A DNA stretch of 64,000 nucleotides from Faecalicatena contorta (GTDB lineage Bacteria > Bacillota > Clostridia > Lachnospirales > Lachnospiraceae): NCBI RefSeq assembly GCF_039521745.1, contig NZ_BAAACT010000148.1, one strand, 5' to 3'. Positions within the stretch are counted from its first letter, which is position 1. The number at the start of each line of letters is the position of its first letter. Positions 26,529-35,231 of this stretch are shown here, piece by piece. The notes under the pieces are model-generated. The model worked only from the letters and a program-made list of their open reading frames with translations, had not been told where the DNA came from and did not search any database. Position numbers and translations under genes: made by a program.

Positions 26529-26900
26529 ATGAGAAAAAACAGCATTAAAAATACACGGATTAATACAGAGGTTCAGCGTGAACTGAGCAACATACTGCGG
26601 GGAGGCATCAAGGATCCGCGTGTGGCACCGATGACTTCCGTTGTAGCAGTAGAAGTGGCTCCTGACCTGAAGACCTGTAAAGCATATATCAGTGTGCTGG
26701 GAGACAAGAAGGCACAGGAGGATACAATCAAGGGGCTCCAAAGCGCCGAGGGGTATATCAGGCGCGAACTGGCCCGGACTATTAATATGAGAAACACGCC
26801 GGAAATCCGGTTTATCATGGATCAGTCTATTGAATACGGCGTGAATATGAGTAAAAAGATTGATGAGCTGACCAGAGATTTGAAAGACGAGGCTGAATAA
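26529..26900 (+). CDS. rbfA: Ribosome-binding factor A
   Basis: 123 residues with the single KH-like RbfA domain: NTEVQRELSNILRGGIKDPRVAPMTSVVAVEVAPDLKTCKAYISVLG. It matures the 16S rRNA 5' end within the 30S subunit. It follows infB by 38 bp with an AAGGAG site, and the stop is one base from the nrnA ATG. Confidence 0.96.
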   Translation: MRKNSIKNTRINTEVQRELSNILRGGIKDPRVAPMTSVVAVEVAPDLKTCKAYISVLGDKKAQEDTIKGLQSAEGYIRRELARTINMRNTPEIRFIMDQSIEYGVNMSKKIDELTRDLKDEAE

Positions 26901-26901
26901 T

Positions 26902-27939
26902 ATGAGTGTAGATTATTCCACAGTTAAAAGCGGATCCGCCTGCAATGCTGACTCCGTAGACAGCTCTTTGGGAGTTGGGTTATCTGAGATACTGAAGGGA
27001 AAACAGTCTATAGCGCTGGGCGGGCATATCCGTCCGGACGGGGACTGTGTGGGCTCCAGTATGGGGCTCTATCTGTATCTTACGGAACAGTATCCTCAAA
27101 TAGAAACGGACATATATCTGGAAGAGATTCCTGAGGCCTACCGCTTGATTCAGAAGACGGAAGAGGCAAGAAACTGTATTCCGGAGGGAAAGCAATATGA
27201 TCTGTTTATATGCCTGGACTGCGGCGATGAGAAACGTCTTGGTTTTTCAGCGCCCTTGTTTCAGAATGCAAAACAGACATTCTGTATCGACCACCACGTT
27301 AGCAATGATGCATTTGCGGATATTAACTATATAGTACCGGATGCCAGTTCCACGTCAGAGCTGGTATTTGGACTTCTTGATAAAGAAAAAATCGGCAAAC
27401 CTGAGGCGGAGGCTCTCTACATGGGAATCGCACATGATACCGGCGTGTTCCAGTATTCCTGCACCTCACCGGAGACGATGGAGGCAGCAGCAGAATTGCT
27501 GCGCAAGGGAATTGACGGGAACGATATTATAGAGAAGACTTTTTATGAAAAGACCTATATTCAGAATCAGATTCTGGGCAGAGCCCTTTTGGAGAGTATT
27601 CTGATTTTGGATAAAAGGTGTATAGTAAGTGCCGTGAGCAAGAAAGAAATGGATTTTTACGGAGCGAAGCCGAGCGATCTGGAAGGGATTGTCAGCCAGA
27701 TGAAGCTGACGCAGGGAACCGAGACAGCGCTTTTCATGTATGAACTGGAAACGCAGAATTATAAAGTAAGCCTGCGTTCGAAAGGAAAGGTGGATGTAAG
27801 CATAATCGCCCAGTATTTTGGAGGAGGCGGCCACACAAGAGCGGCGGGATTCACGATGAAAGGCTCATTCCATGATGTGATCAATAATGTCAGCATCCAG
27901 ATTGCGCGTCAGCTGGATCAGGAAGAGATACAGGTATAA
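26902..27939 (+). CDS. nrnA: DHH/DHHA1 phosphoesterase, nanoRNase/pAp phosphatase
   Basis: 345 residues. DHH motifs: GGHIRPDGDCVGSSMGL, CLDCGD, FCIDHHVSN; DHHA1 motif GGGGHTRAAGF near the C-terminus. NrnA-type enzymes degrade oligoribonucleotides of 2-5 nt and dephosphorylate pAp. The position between rbfA and truB is the usual one. The N-terminal 25 residues are unconserved, so an internal start is possible, but GAGG before 26902 supports this one. Confidence 0.93.
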   Translation: MSVDYSTVKSGSACNADSVDSSLGVGLSEILKGKQSIALGGHIRPDGDCVGSSMGLYLYLTEQYPQIETDIYLEEIPEAYRLIQKTEEARNCIPEGKQYDLFICLDCGDEKRLGFSAPLFQNAKQTFCIDHHVSNDAFADINYIVPDASSTSELVFGLLDKEKIGKPEAEALYMGIAHDTGVFQYSCTSPETMEAAAELLRKGIDGNDIIEKTFYEKTYIQNQILGRALLESILILDKRCIVSAVSKKEMDFYGAKPSDLEGIVSQMKLTQGTETALFMYELETQNYKVSLRSKGKVDVSIIAQYFGGGGHTRAAGFTMKGSFHDVINNVSIQIARQLDQEEIQV

Positions 27940-27945
27940 CGGTTT

Positions 27946-28854
27946 ATGGTAAACGGTATTATTAACGTATATAAAGAAAAAGGTTATACATCCCATGATG
28001 TAGTTGCAAAGCTCAGAGGGATCGTGGGCCAGAAAAAAATAGGGCACACAGGCACTCTGGATCCGGATGCGGAAGGGGTTCTCCCGGTATGTCTGGGCAG
28101 AGCGACAAAACTTTGTGATATGCTGACAGATAAGAATAAGACCTATGAGGCAGTACTGTTGTTTGGAAAAATGACAGATACACAGGATATTACAGGGAAA
28201 ATACTGGAAGAACGGGATACATCATTACTGACAGATGAATTTGCAAAAGAGTGTATACAAAAGTACATCGGGGAATATGAACAGCTTCCGCCGATGTATT
28301 CTGCGCTGAAAGTAAACGGAAAAAAGCTGTATGAGCTTGCACGGGAAGGCATCGAAGTAGAACGGAAAACAAGAAGGGTTCATATTTTCGATATAAAGAT
28401 AAACAAAATTGATCTTCCAAGAGTACATATGGAAATTCATTGTTCAAAGGGCACCTACATTCGTACACTTTGCCACGACATAGGCAGAGAAGCAGGGACG
28501 GGTGCCTGTATGGAAGCCCTTAGGAGGACAAAGGTAAGCTGTTTTGAGATCAAAGACAGCCTAAAGCTCTCTCAGATTGAGGAATATAAAAAAATGGGGA
28601 AGCTTACGGACATTGTAACGCCTATAGATGCCATGTTCCGGGAACTACCTGAATTAGTGGTGGCAAAGGAGTATGAAGCACTGGCCTATAACGGAAATCC
28701 GCTGCGCCGGGAATTTATGACAAAAGAGAATGTTTTTATGGACGGACAATCTGTAAGGATGTACGACCGAAACAAACAGTTTATAGGTGTTTACCGTTAC
28801 TTTACTGAAAGACAGGAATACCGGCTTGAGAAGATGTTTTTCATATCGGATTAA
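27946..28854 (+). CDS. truB: tRNA pseudouridine(55) synthase
   Basis: 302 residues. It begins VNGIINVYKEKGYTSHDVV and has the catalytic motif HTGTLDPDAEGVLPVCLGRATK (the Asp after Leu is nucleophilic) and KGTYIRTLCHDIG. It makes pseudouridine 55 in the T-loop of tRNAs. It lies 6 bp after nrnA. Confidence 0.96.
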   Translation: MVNGIINVYKEKGYTSHDVVAKLRGIVGQKKIGHTGTLDPDAEGVLPVCLGRATKLCDMLTDKNKTYEAVLLFGKMTDTQDITGKILEERDTSLLTDEFAKECIQKYIGEYEQLPPMYSALKVNGKKLYELAREGIEVERKTRRVHIFDIKINKIDLPRVHMEIHCSKGTYIRTLCHDIGREAGTGACMEALRRTKVSCFEIKDSLKLSQIEEYKKMGKLTDIVTPIDAMFRELPELVVAKEYEALAYNGNPLRREFMTKENVFMDGQSVRMYDRNKQFIGVYRYFTERQEYRLEKMFFISD

Positions 28855-28904
28855 TAAGCAGGCATATCCATGCAAGTGATAAAGGAAAAATTACGGGGAA
28901 AGAC

Positions 28905-29813
28905 ATGCGGTACTATACAGATATTAATTCTTATCAGGAAACTGAAAAAACAGCCGTTACTCTGGGCAAATTCGACAGCCTTCACAGAGGCCATCAGAAA
29001 CTGATCAGCAGAGTAAGGGATTGCGCGGAGAAAGAAAAATTAATAAGCGTTGTATTTGCATTTGACATGAAGAAAGAAACACTGCTTACAAACAAGGAGC
29101 GCAGACAGCACCTGGAAGAGCAGGTAGATTGTATGATACAGTGTCCCTTTACGAAGGAAATCAGGGAGATGGAAGCGGAGACATTCATTGAGAAAATATT
29201 GGTGGATACGCTACACGCCTCCCATATTGTCGTAGGTACAGATTTTTACTTTGGACATGGCAAGCGGGGGGATGCCGGTATGCTTGCGGAGCTGGCCCCA
29301 AATTACGGCTACCGGCTGGATGTTGTGGAGAAAGAGTTGTATGGGGACAGAGAAATCAGCAGCACCTATGTAAGGGAAGCGCTGGAAGAAGGCGATGCCA
29401 GGCTTGCAAACCAGTTGCTGGGATACCCTTATCACATGACGGGGATTGTGGAACATGGGAGGCAGCTGGGGCGTACACTGGGATTTCCCACGATGAACAT
29501 TGCGCCCACAGAACGAAAAATTATGCCCAGATTCGGAGTATATACCTGCAGAATCCTGGTGGACGGCAAGTGGTATCACGGTATTGGAAATGTGGGGATC
29601 AAGCCGACAGTGGCAGATGAGCCAAGGCTTCTGGCGGAGGTATTTGTTTTTGGTTACAAAGGTGATGCCTACGGCAAAGAGATTATGGTGGAATTCTGTT
29701 CTTTCGTGCGACCGGAAACAAAGTTTTGTTCTGTGGAAGAACTGAAACAGCAGGTGGACCGGGATATCCAATCCGGAAAGGCATATTTTCGGGAGAAAAG
29801 CTTGACAAACTAG
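28905..29813 (+). CDS. ribF: Bifunctional riboflavin kinase/FAD synthetase
   Basis: 302 residues: an N-terminal nucleotidyltransferase domain (VTLGKFDSLHRGHQKLISRV, and STYVREALEEGD) and a C-terminal riboflavin kinase domain (GRTLGFPTMNIAP ... YHGIGNVGIKPT). It makes FMN and FAD from riboflavin and ATP. The first motif reads GKFDSLHRGH rather than the more common GNFDGVHLGH, still keeping the HxGH. It closes the classical rimP-ribF gene string. Confidence 0.95.
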   Translation: MRYYTDINSYQETEKTAVTLGKFDSLHRGHQKLISRVRDCAEKEKLISVVFAFDMKKETLLTNKERRQHLEEQVDCMIQCPFTKEIREMEAETFIEKILVDTLHASHIVVGTDFYFGHGKRGDAGMLAELAPNYGYRLDVVEKELYGDREISSTYVREALEEGDARLANQLLGYPYHMTGIVEHGRQLGRTLGFPTMNIAPTERKIMPRFGVYTCRILVDGKWYHGIGNVGIKPTVADEPRLLAEVFVFGYKGDAYGKEIMVEFCSFVRPETKFCSVEELKQQVDRDIQSGKAYFREKSLTN

Positions 29814-29836
29814 AGAAAGAGTTAGGGGAAGTACAA

Positions 29837-31489
29837 ATGAGTGTAACGACAATATTTCTGCTGCTGGGAGGACTGGGATTATTCCTGTTCGGCATGAAGA
29901 TGATGAGCGACGGCCTGGAACAGGTTGCCGGCGCACGGATGAGGTCGATTCTGGAGTTCTTCACACAAAACAGATTTGTGGGGATGCTGGTCGGTATCTT
30001 GTTCACGGCAGTTGTGCAGTCGTCCAGCGCGACGACAGTAATGGTTGTAAGCTTTGTGAATTCCGGGCTTATGAACCTTTATCAGGCTGCCGGGGTAATA
30101 CTTGGCGCCAATATCGGTACAACAATCACCGGACAGTTGATTGCATTTAATCTATCAGATGTTGCACCTCTGTTCGTGATCACCGGCGTTGTAATGTTCA
30201 TGTTCAGCAAAAAACAGAATACCAAGAAAATCGGCGGAGTGATCCTTGGATTTGGTATCCTGTTTATGGGCTTGAGTACAATGGGAGATGCCATGTCTTC
30301 CCTGCGTGAATCTCCGCATATCGTAGCGCTGCTCAAATCATTAAGCAATCCCTTTGCGGCGATCCTGGTTGGATTTGCGATAACAGCAATTTTGCAGAGC
30401 TCTTCGGCCACCGTAGGTATCGTAATCCTGCTGGCTTCCCAGGGATTTCTACAGTTTACGATCTGCTTTTATCTTATTCTGGGATGCAACATGGGTTCCT
30501 GTGTCTCTGCGCTTCTTGCCAGCCTGGGGGGCAAAAAAGATGCGAAAAGGGCGGCCTGGATCCATTTCCTATTTAATATCATCGGATCTGTCGCAATTTT
30601 CATTGTGCTATTGTTTGCGCTGCAGCCAATTGCGGATGCAATTATGAAGGTATCCGGGGGCAATATGGGCAGGGCAGTAGCAAATGCTCATACCTTAATT
30701 AAAATATGTGAGGTGATTTTACTCTTCCCGTTTATGAAATGGGTAGTCAGGGTAACCTATTTAATTATACCGGGGAAAGATGCTTCGCCGGATGATGAGT
30801 ACGAACTGAAGTATATCGGGAACAGTACGATGATTACACCTACCACAGCGGTTATATCAGGCATCTATGAGCTGGAACATATGGGCTGCCTGGCGATTGA
30901 GAACCTAAAAAGAGGTATGGATGCGCTCTGTACACTGAATGAGGAAAAGATCGCCGAGGTATACCGGCAGGAGGCGTATATTGATTATCTGAACAGGGAG
31001 ATTACCGACTACTTGGTCAGGATCAACAGCATGGAGATCCCTACCGCAGATGCGATGCTGGTAGGCGGTCTGTTCCACGTTGTAAACGATATCGAAAGGA
31101 TCGGGGACCATGCGGAGAATTTTGCGGATTCTGCAAAGATGAGGATCGACAGACATGTCACATTCAGTGAAAAAGGAATCCGGCAGCTCCAGGATATGAT
31201 GGATCTGGTGGAAAAAACACTGGTATACTCCTTAGAGATGTTTTCCAACCGCAGCCAGGAACACATGCAGGAAGTCATGGCGCTGGAGGACGAGGTGGAT
31301 GAAAGAGAGAAGAAGCTACAGAAAGCACATATCAAACGTCTGACAAAGGGCAAGTGTTCACCAGAGGCAGGCATGATTTTCTCTGATACTATATCCGGGC
31401 TGGAACGTGTGGCAGATCATGCCACCAATATTGCATTTGCTATATTGGAGCCGCAGAACAATGACGAGTCTGAAGATGAAGAAGAATAG
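29837..31489 (+). CDS. Na/Pi cotransporter family protein with C-terminal PhoU-like domain
   Basis: 550 residues. The N-terminal half has about nine membrane segments and two inverted NptA-type repeats with the conserved cores VVQSSSATT and ILQSSSATVG. The C-terminal part (about 340-545) is helical and acidic and resembles PhoU (RIGDHAENFADSA, GLERVADHATNIAFAI). It probably imports phosphate with sodium or senses phosphate status. The ATG at 29837 follows GGGGAAG; the upstream frame overlaps ribF and is not family-like. Confidence 0.88.
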   Translation: MSVTTIFLLLGGLGLFLFGMKMMSDGLEQVAGARMRSILEFFTQNRFVGMLVGILFTAVVQSSSATTVMVVSFVNSGLMNLYQAAGVILGANIGTTITGQLIAFNLSDVAPLFVITGVVMFMFSKKQNTKKIGGVILGFGILFMGLSTMGDAMSSLRESPHIVALLKSLSNPFAAILVGFAITAILQSSSATVGIVILLASQGFLQFTICFYLILGCNMGSCVSALLASLGGKKDAKRAAWIHFLFNIIGSVAIFIVLLFALQPIADAIMKVSGGNMGRAVANAHTLIKICEVILLFPFMKWVVRVTYLIIPGKDASPDDEYELKYIGNSTMITPTTAVISGIYELEHMGCLAIENLKRGMDALCTLNEEKIAEVYRQEAYIDYLNREITDYLVRINSMEIPTADAMLVGGLFHVVNDIERIGDHAENFADSAKMRIDRHVTFSEKGIRQLQDMMDLVEKTLVYSLEMFSNRSQEHMQEVMALEDEVDEREKKLQKAHIKRLTKGKCSPEAGMIFSDTISGLERVADHATNIAFAILEPQNNDESEDEEE

Positions 31490-31542
31490 TAAGGAAGAAC
31501 GGAAAGAATACAGCAGAAGAATACAATAGCGTAAAGTATTGC

Positions 31543-31571
31543 TTTACATAGGATTTAAGTTATGCTATACT
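31543..31571 (+). promoter_or_regulatory. SigA promoter of rpsO with extended -10
   Basis: -35 TTTACA (31543-31548), 17-bp spacer, -10 TATACT (31566-31571) preceded by TGC. Confidence 0.87.
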
Positions 31572-31578
31572 ATTAAAG

Positions 31579-31650
31579 TATGAATTCAGCCGGTGTTCGG
31601 TAATAGGAAGACTCCAACCGTTACTTAATGCCAGGCGGTTTTATAAAAGA
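31579..31650 (+). ncRNA. Structured rpsO leader (possible S15 autoregulatory RNA)
   Basis: The leader of about 90 nt contains CCG-loop-CGG, GGA-AGAC-TCC and AACCG pairing with CGGTT (31616-31640), a set of short helices compatible with the branched leaders that S15 binds in other bacteria. I could not match it to one known S15 leader class. Confidence 0.4.
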
Positions 31651-31671
31651 AAATAAAGGAGGAAACGTAAG

Positions 31672-31938
31672 ATGATCGCAAAGGAAAAGAAACAGGCAAT
31701 CATTGCAGAGTATGGCAGAAGTGAAGGGGACACAGGATCTCCGGAAGTACAGATCGCAATTCTTACAGCAAGAATCAACGAACTGACAGATCACTTCAAA
31801 GCAAACCCGAAGGATCACCACTCAAGAAGAGGACTTCTTAAGATGGTAGGACAGAGACGTGGTCTGCTGGCATACTTGAAAAAGTCAGATATCGAGAGAT
31901 ACCGTACTTTGATCGAAAGACTTGGATTAAGAAAATAA
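31672..31938 (+). CDS. rpsO: 30S ribosomal protein S15
   Basis: 88 residues, the standard length. Motifs: EYGRSEGDTGSPEVQIAILTARI, KDHHSRRGLLKMVGQRR and YLKKSDIERYRTLIERLGLRK. It binds the 16S rRNA central domain. AAAGGAGG precedes the ATG. It has its own promoter and terminator. Confidence 0.98.
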   Translation: MIAKEKKQAIIAEYGRSEGDTGSPEVQIAILTARINELTDHFKANPKDHHSRRGLLKMVGQRRGLLAYLKKSDIERYRTLIERLGLRK

Positions 31939-31950
31939 TCTCAAATCCAC

Positions 31951-31982
31951 AAGGATCTTCCCGGGAGGGGGGATCCTTTTTT
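31951..31982 (+). terminator. Rho-independent terminator of rpsO
   Basis: AAGGATC (31951-31957) pairs with GATCCTT (31972-31978), with inner CCC/GGG pairs, and a run of six T residues. Confidence 0.9.
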
Positions 31983-32004
31983 AGTATATATTGGAGGAGG
32001 GGAC

Positions 32005-32297
32005 GCCGAGGGGGCTGTAAGCCGCAGGCCTTCCTGCCTGTATGGTCGGTTTAAAATCCTGACCGCTTGACGAAGAAGATCTAATAGAGCCAGAGGCACC
32101 CGGAAGGGCACATCCGGCATGCGACGAAAAAATTGATATTTTTTCGTCACAGGCCGGATTGAAACTTGATTTCGGTGAATCAAGTTTCATCCCTTCCGGG
32201 CGCCTCTGGCTCTATAAGATCTTCTAATCGTCCGCTATACGGAAGTTTTAAACCGACCATACAGGCAGGAAGGCCTGCGGCTTACAGCCCCCTCGGC
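32005..32297 (+). repeat. Y-shaped long inverted-repeat element 1
   Basis: The basal stem has two blocks. Block 1 is 52 nt, exactly complementary (32005-32056 with 32246-32297). Block 2 is 33 of 35 pairs (32074-32108 with 32191-32225). A 17/20-nt internal loop separates them. The apex has two hairpins. Arm 1 (32112-32159) has ATCCGGC/GCCGGAT, an internal loop, and GACGAAAAAAT/ATTTTTTCGTC closing a TGAT loop. Arm 2 (32160-32189) has GAAACTTGATT/AATCAAGTTTC around TCGGTG. The same plan recurs at 34986-35231 and, reversed, at 35442-35685. Confidence 0.92.
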
Positions 32298-32346
32298 TAG
32301 ACTCATCCGACCAGAACGAAAAAAACCGACCCGATGCCATTAAGAC

Positions 32347-32473
32347 GGGGGCAGCGGATAGAATTGGTTTCACGGTATTTAATTGGCAAGAGTAGTGAAT
32401 TTGTGTGTATTCCAACACACAGACTTCTAACATAAATATAGCTCAAAAAAGCCAATACAAATCCGCTGCCCCC
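32347..32473. repeat. Branched inverted-repeat element between the two larger ones
   Basis: A 13-bp base, GGGGGCAGCGGAT (32347-32359) with ATCCGCTGCCCCC (32461-32473), encloses ATTGGC (32382-32387) pairing with GCCAAT (32451-32456) and a hairpin around 32401-32421 (TGTGTG with CACACA). Its outline differs from the Y-shaped family. Confidence 0.75.
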
Positions 32474-32524
32474 ATTATGAAGCCTACCAAGGAATGACGC
32501 CTTATCTTCCGCCCGGATGCAACA

Positions 32525-32675
32525 GCTGAAGTAAAGGAACGTCCGGCTCCTGGCGAGGGAATGTCTGCTGGTGAAAAGTCCGTAAAGCGAGCGTTAGAAG
32601 CTGTTGGAGAAAACGGAAGGACATTTCACCAGCGGACATTCCCCCGCCAGGAGCCGGACGTTCCTTTGCTTCAGC
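32525..32675. repeat. Long hairpin element, 52-bp arms, before pnp
   Basis: Arms 32525-32576 and 32624-32675 match at 49 of 52 positions. The three mismatches would be two U-G and one A-C opposition in plus-strand RNA. The 47-nt apex has only short pairings (GTCC/GGAC, CCGT/ACGG) and lacks the two-hairpin core of the Y-shaped elements. Confidence 0.9.
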
Positions 32676-32721
32676 GTCCCCCCTCCGCGCCAAAACCAAA
32701 GTTCATTCCCCAACTTCATTC

Positions 32722-32750
32722 TTGATTTAAGAGGGCGACTATGCTATAAT
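32722..32750 (+). promoter_or_regulatory. SigA promoter of pnp with extended -10
   Basis: -35 TTGATT (32722-32727), 17-bp spacer, -10 TATAAT (32745-32750) preceded by TGC. Confidence 0.9.
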
Positions 32751-32760
32751 ATTTAAGATT

Positions 32761-32848
32761 GTGGTCAGGAAAGCAAAACCCGAGACCACTGAAAAGGATA
32801 TTAGCGGATTCTAATGTGTTTTTCAGTAGTTTCGGAGTCTCCTGCCAC
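32761..32848 (+). ncRNA. Extended imperfect stem in the pnp leader
   Basis: GTGG-t-CAGGA (32761-32770) pairs with TCCTGCCAC (32840-32848), CCGA (32780-32783) with TCGG (32832-32835), ACTGAAAA (32788-32795) with TTTTCAGT (32820-32827), and ATTAG with CTAAT at the tip. A competing local hairpin (GTGGTC with GACCAC, 32761-32789) would disrupt the base. It begins about 4 nt into the predicted transcript. E. coli pnp is autoregulated through RNase III cleavage of a leader stem; an analogous role here is inference. Confidence 0.6.
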
Positions 32849-32880
32849 GAATTATGTGAATAGAAAAAAAGGAGAATGAT

Positions 32881-34968
32881 ATGTTTAAAAAGTTTGAAAT
32901 GGAACTTGCCGGCAGAACTCTGCGTGTAGACATCGGAAGAGTCGCAAAGCAGGCGAACGGAGCTGCTCTAATGCATTATGGGGATACAACAGTGCTTTGT
33001 ACTGCAACTGCATCCGAGAAGCCGAGAGAAGGGATCGATTTCTTCCCATTGAGTGTAGAATACAACGAAAGATTATATTCTGTAGGGAAGATTCCGGGAG
33101 GATTCAATAAGAGAGAAGGAAAGGCTTCAGAAAATGCCGTACTGACATGCCGTGTCATCGACAGACCGATGAGACCTCTGTTCCCGAAGGATTATAGAAA
33201 TGATGTGACTCTGGAAAATCTGGTTATGTCTGTTGACCAGGACTGCAGTCCGGAACTGACAGCTATGTTGGGTGCAGCTATTGCCACCAGCATTTCTGAT
33301 ATCCCGTTTGACGGCCCGATCTCTACAACTCAGGTAGGTCTGGTAGACGGCGAGTTTGTATTTAACCCGACAGCAGAACAGAAAGATATCTCGGATCTGG
33401 CGCTGACCGTGGCTTCTACAAAGGAAAAGGTGATTATGATCGAGGCTGGTGCCAATGAAGTGCCGGAGGATCAGATGATAGATGCTATTTTTGCAGCGCA
33501 TGAGTTGAACCAGAAGGTGATCGCATTTATCGAGACGATCGTCGCAGAGTGCGGCAAGCCGAAGCACTCCTATGAGAGCTGTGCAGTACCGGAAGAGTTG
33601 TTTGCAGCAATCAAAGAGATTGTTACTCCGGCAGAGATGGAAGAAGCCGTATTTACTGACGACAAACAGACAAGAGAAGAGAATATACGTGTAATCACTG
33701 CCAAGCTGGAAGAGGCATTTGCCGGGAACGAGGAATGGCTGGATGTGCTTGGTGAAGCAGTATACCAGTATCAGAAAAAGACGGTAAGGAAGATGATCCT
33801 GAAAGACCAGAAGCGCCCGGACGGACGTGCAATCGACCAGATCCGCCATCTGGCTGCTGAGACCGATCTGATTCCGAGAGTTCACGGCTCAGCTATGTTT
33901 ACCCGTGGACAGACACAAATCTGTACCGTGACAACGCTGGCGCCGCTGTCTGATGCACAGAGAATTGACGGACTCGATGAGGCAGAGACCTCCAAGAGAT
34001 ATATGCACCACTATAATTTCCCGTCCTATTCTGTAGGAGAGACGAAACCATCCAGAGGACCGGGCCGGCGCGAAATTGGCCATGGCGCGCTTGCAGAGAG
34101 AGCGCTGATCCCTGTACTCCCAAGTGAGTCAGAGTTCCCATATGCAATCCGTACGGTATCCGAGACATTTGAGTCCAACGGTTCTACTTCACAGGCAAGT
34201 ATCTGTGCCTCAAGTATGTCGCTGATGGCTGCCGGCGTTCCGATCAAAGCAGCAGTAGCCGGTATCTCCGCTGGTCTTGTGACAGGAGATACTGACGACG
34301 ATTATCTGGTGCTGACAGATATCCAGGGTCTGGAAGATTTCTTCGGCGACATGGACTTCAAGGTTGCCGGAACCCACAAAGGAATCACTGCAATCCAAAT
34401 GGATATCAAGATTCACGGACTCACAAGACCAATCATCGAGGAAGCAATCGCCGCAACAAAGAAGGCGAGAACCTATATTCTGGATGAGGTCATGAACAAG
34501 ACAATTGCAGAGCCAAGGCCGGAGGTAGGCCCATACGCTCCTAAGATCGTACAGATGCAGATCGATCCGCAGAAGATCGGCGATGTAGTCGGCCAGCGCG
34601 GAAAGACAATCAATGCGATCATTGAGCAGACAGGTGTAAAAATAGACATTACTGATGACGGTGCCGTCTCCGTCTGCGGAACAGACAAAGCAGGCATGGA
34701 TGAGGCAATGAAGATGATTGCAACCATCACCACAGATTTCGAGGCCGGCCAGGTATTTGAAGGAAAAGTCATCAGTATCAAAGAATTTGGTGCATTTCTC
34801 GAATTTGCGCCGGGAAAAGAAGGAATGGTACACATTTCCAAGATTTCCAAAGAAAGAATTAACAAAGTAGAAGACGTACTCAAACTGGGCGATGTAGTAA
34901 AAGTAGTCTGCTTAGGAAAAGACAAAATGGGCAGATTTAGTTTCAGTATGAGAGATGTAGCGGAGTAG
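32881..34968 (+). CDS. pnp: Polyribonucleotide nucleotidyltransferase (PNPase)
   Basis: 695 residues: two RNase PH domains (about 5-215 and 305-535), an alpha-helical linker, then KH (IDPQKIGDVVGQRGKTINAIIEQTGVKIDI) and S1 (FEGKVISIKEFGAFLEFAPGKEGMVHISKISKERINKVEDVLKLGD) domains. It degrades RNA 3'-5' with phosphate. The start follows AAAAAGGAGAATGAT. It is flanked on both sides by gaps packed with large inverted repeats. Confidence 0.98.
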   Translation: MFKKFEMELAGRTLRVDIGRVAKQANGAALMHYGDTTVLCTATASEKPREGIDFFPLSVEYNERLYSVGKIPGGFNKREGKASENAVLTCRVIDRPMRPLFPKDYRNDVTLENLVMSVDQDCSPELTAMLGAAIATSISDIPFDGPISTTQVGLVDGEFVFNPTAEQKDISDLALTVASTKEKVIMIEAGANEVPEDQMIDAIFAAHELNQKVIAFIETIVAECGKPKHSYESCAVPEELFAAIKEIVTPAEMEEAVFTDDKQTREENIRVITAKLEEAFAGNEEWLDVLGEAVYQYQKKTVRKMILKDQKRPDGRAIDQIRHLAAETDLIPRVHGSAMFTRGQTQICTVTTLAPLSDAQRIDGLDEAETSKRYMHHYNFPSYSVGETKPSRGPGRREIGHGALAERALIPVLPSESEFPYAIRTVSETFESNGSTSQASICASSMSLMAAGVPIKAAVAGISAGLVTGDTDDDYLVLTDIQGLEDFFGDMDFKVAGTHKGITAIQMDIKIHGLTRPIIEEAIAATKKARTYILDEVMNKTIAEPRPEVGPYAPKIVQMQIDPQKIGDVVGQRGKTINAIIEQTGVKIDITDDGAVSVCGTDKAGMDEAMKMIATITTDFEAGQVFEGKVISIKEFGAFLEFAPGKEGMVHISKISKERINKVEDVLKLGDVVKVVCLGKDKMGRFSFSMRDVAE

Positions 34969-34985
34969 TTCGCTGGTATGGGGCC

Positions 34986-35231
34986 GCCTTCCCGGATACA
35001 CCTGACAGTTTCCGGGGGCTGGCCGTTTGCGGGGAAGTACTAACGGTAAAAAAGCAGAAGCGTATAGCCCGGCGGCATTCACTGAGAAATCTTGATGATT
35101 TCTCAGCTCAGGCCGCCTTGAGGATTGATTCGGAATCAATCCTCAGCTATACGCTTCTGCTTTTTTACCGTAAGTACTTCCAGCCGCGCACTTAGAAGCC
35201 CCCGGAAACTGTCAGGTGTATCCGGGAAGGC
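34986..35231 (+). repeat. Y-shaped long inverted-repeat element 2
   Basis: Block 1: 35 exact pairs (34986-35020 with 35197-35231). Internal loop 12/15 nt. Block 2: 35 of 36 pairs (35033-35068 with 35146-35181). Arm 1 (35071-35117): GGCGGC/GCCGCC, internal loop, TGAGAAATC/GATTTCTCA closing TTGAT. Arm 2 (35119-35145): TGAGGATTGATT/AATCAATCCTCA around CGG. It starts 18 bp after the pnp stop. Confidence 0.93.

Larger units (their letters stand above)
31983..32721. other. Long non-coding gap between rpsO and pnp, filled with large inverted repeats
   Basis: No credible gene. Three large dyad elements lie in a row: a Y-shaped element (32005-32297), a smaller branched one (32347-32473) and a long hairpin (32525-32675). 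The open frames seen here run through the palindromes and have no ribosome binding sites or family resemblance. Confidence 0.8.

Noticed and set aside
31941..32183. Open frames through the rpsO-pnp palindromes
   Set aside because: They run through inverted-repeat arms, have no convincing start sites and no domain motifs.
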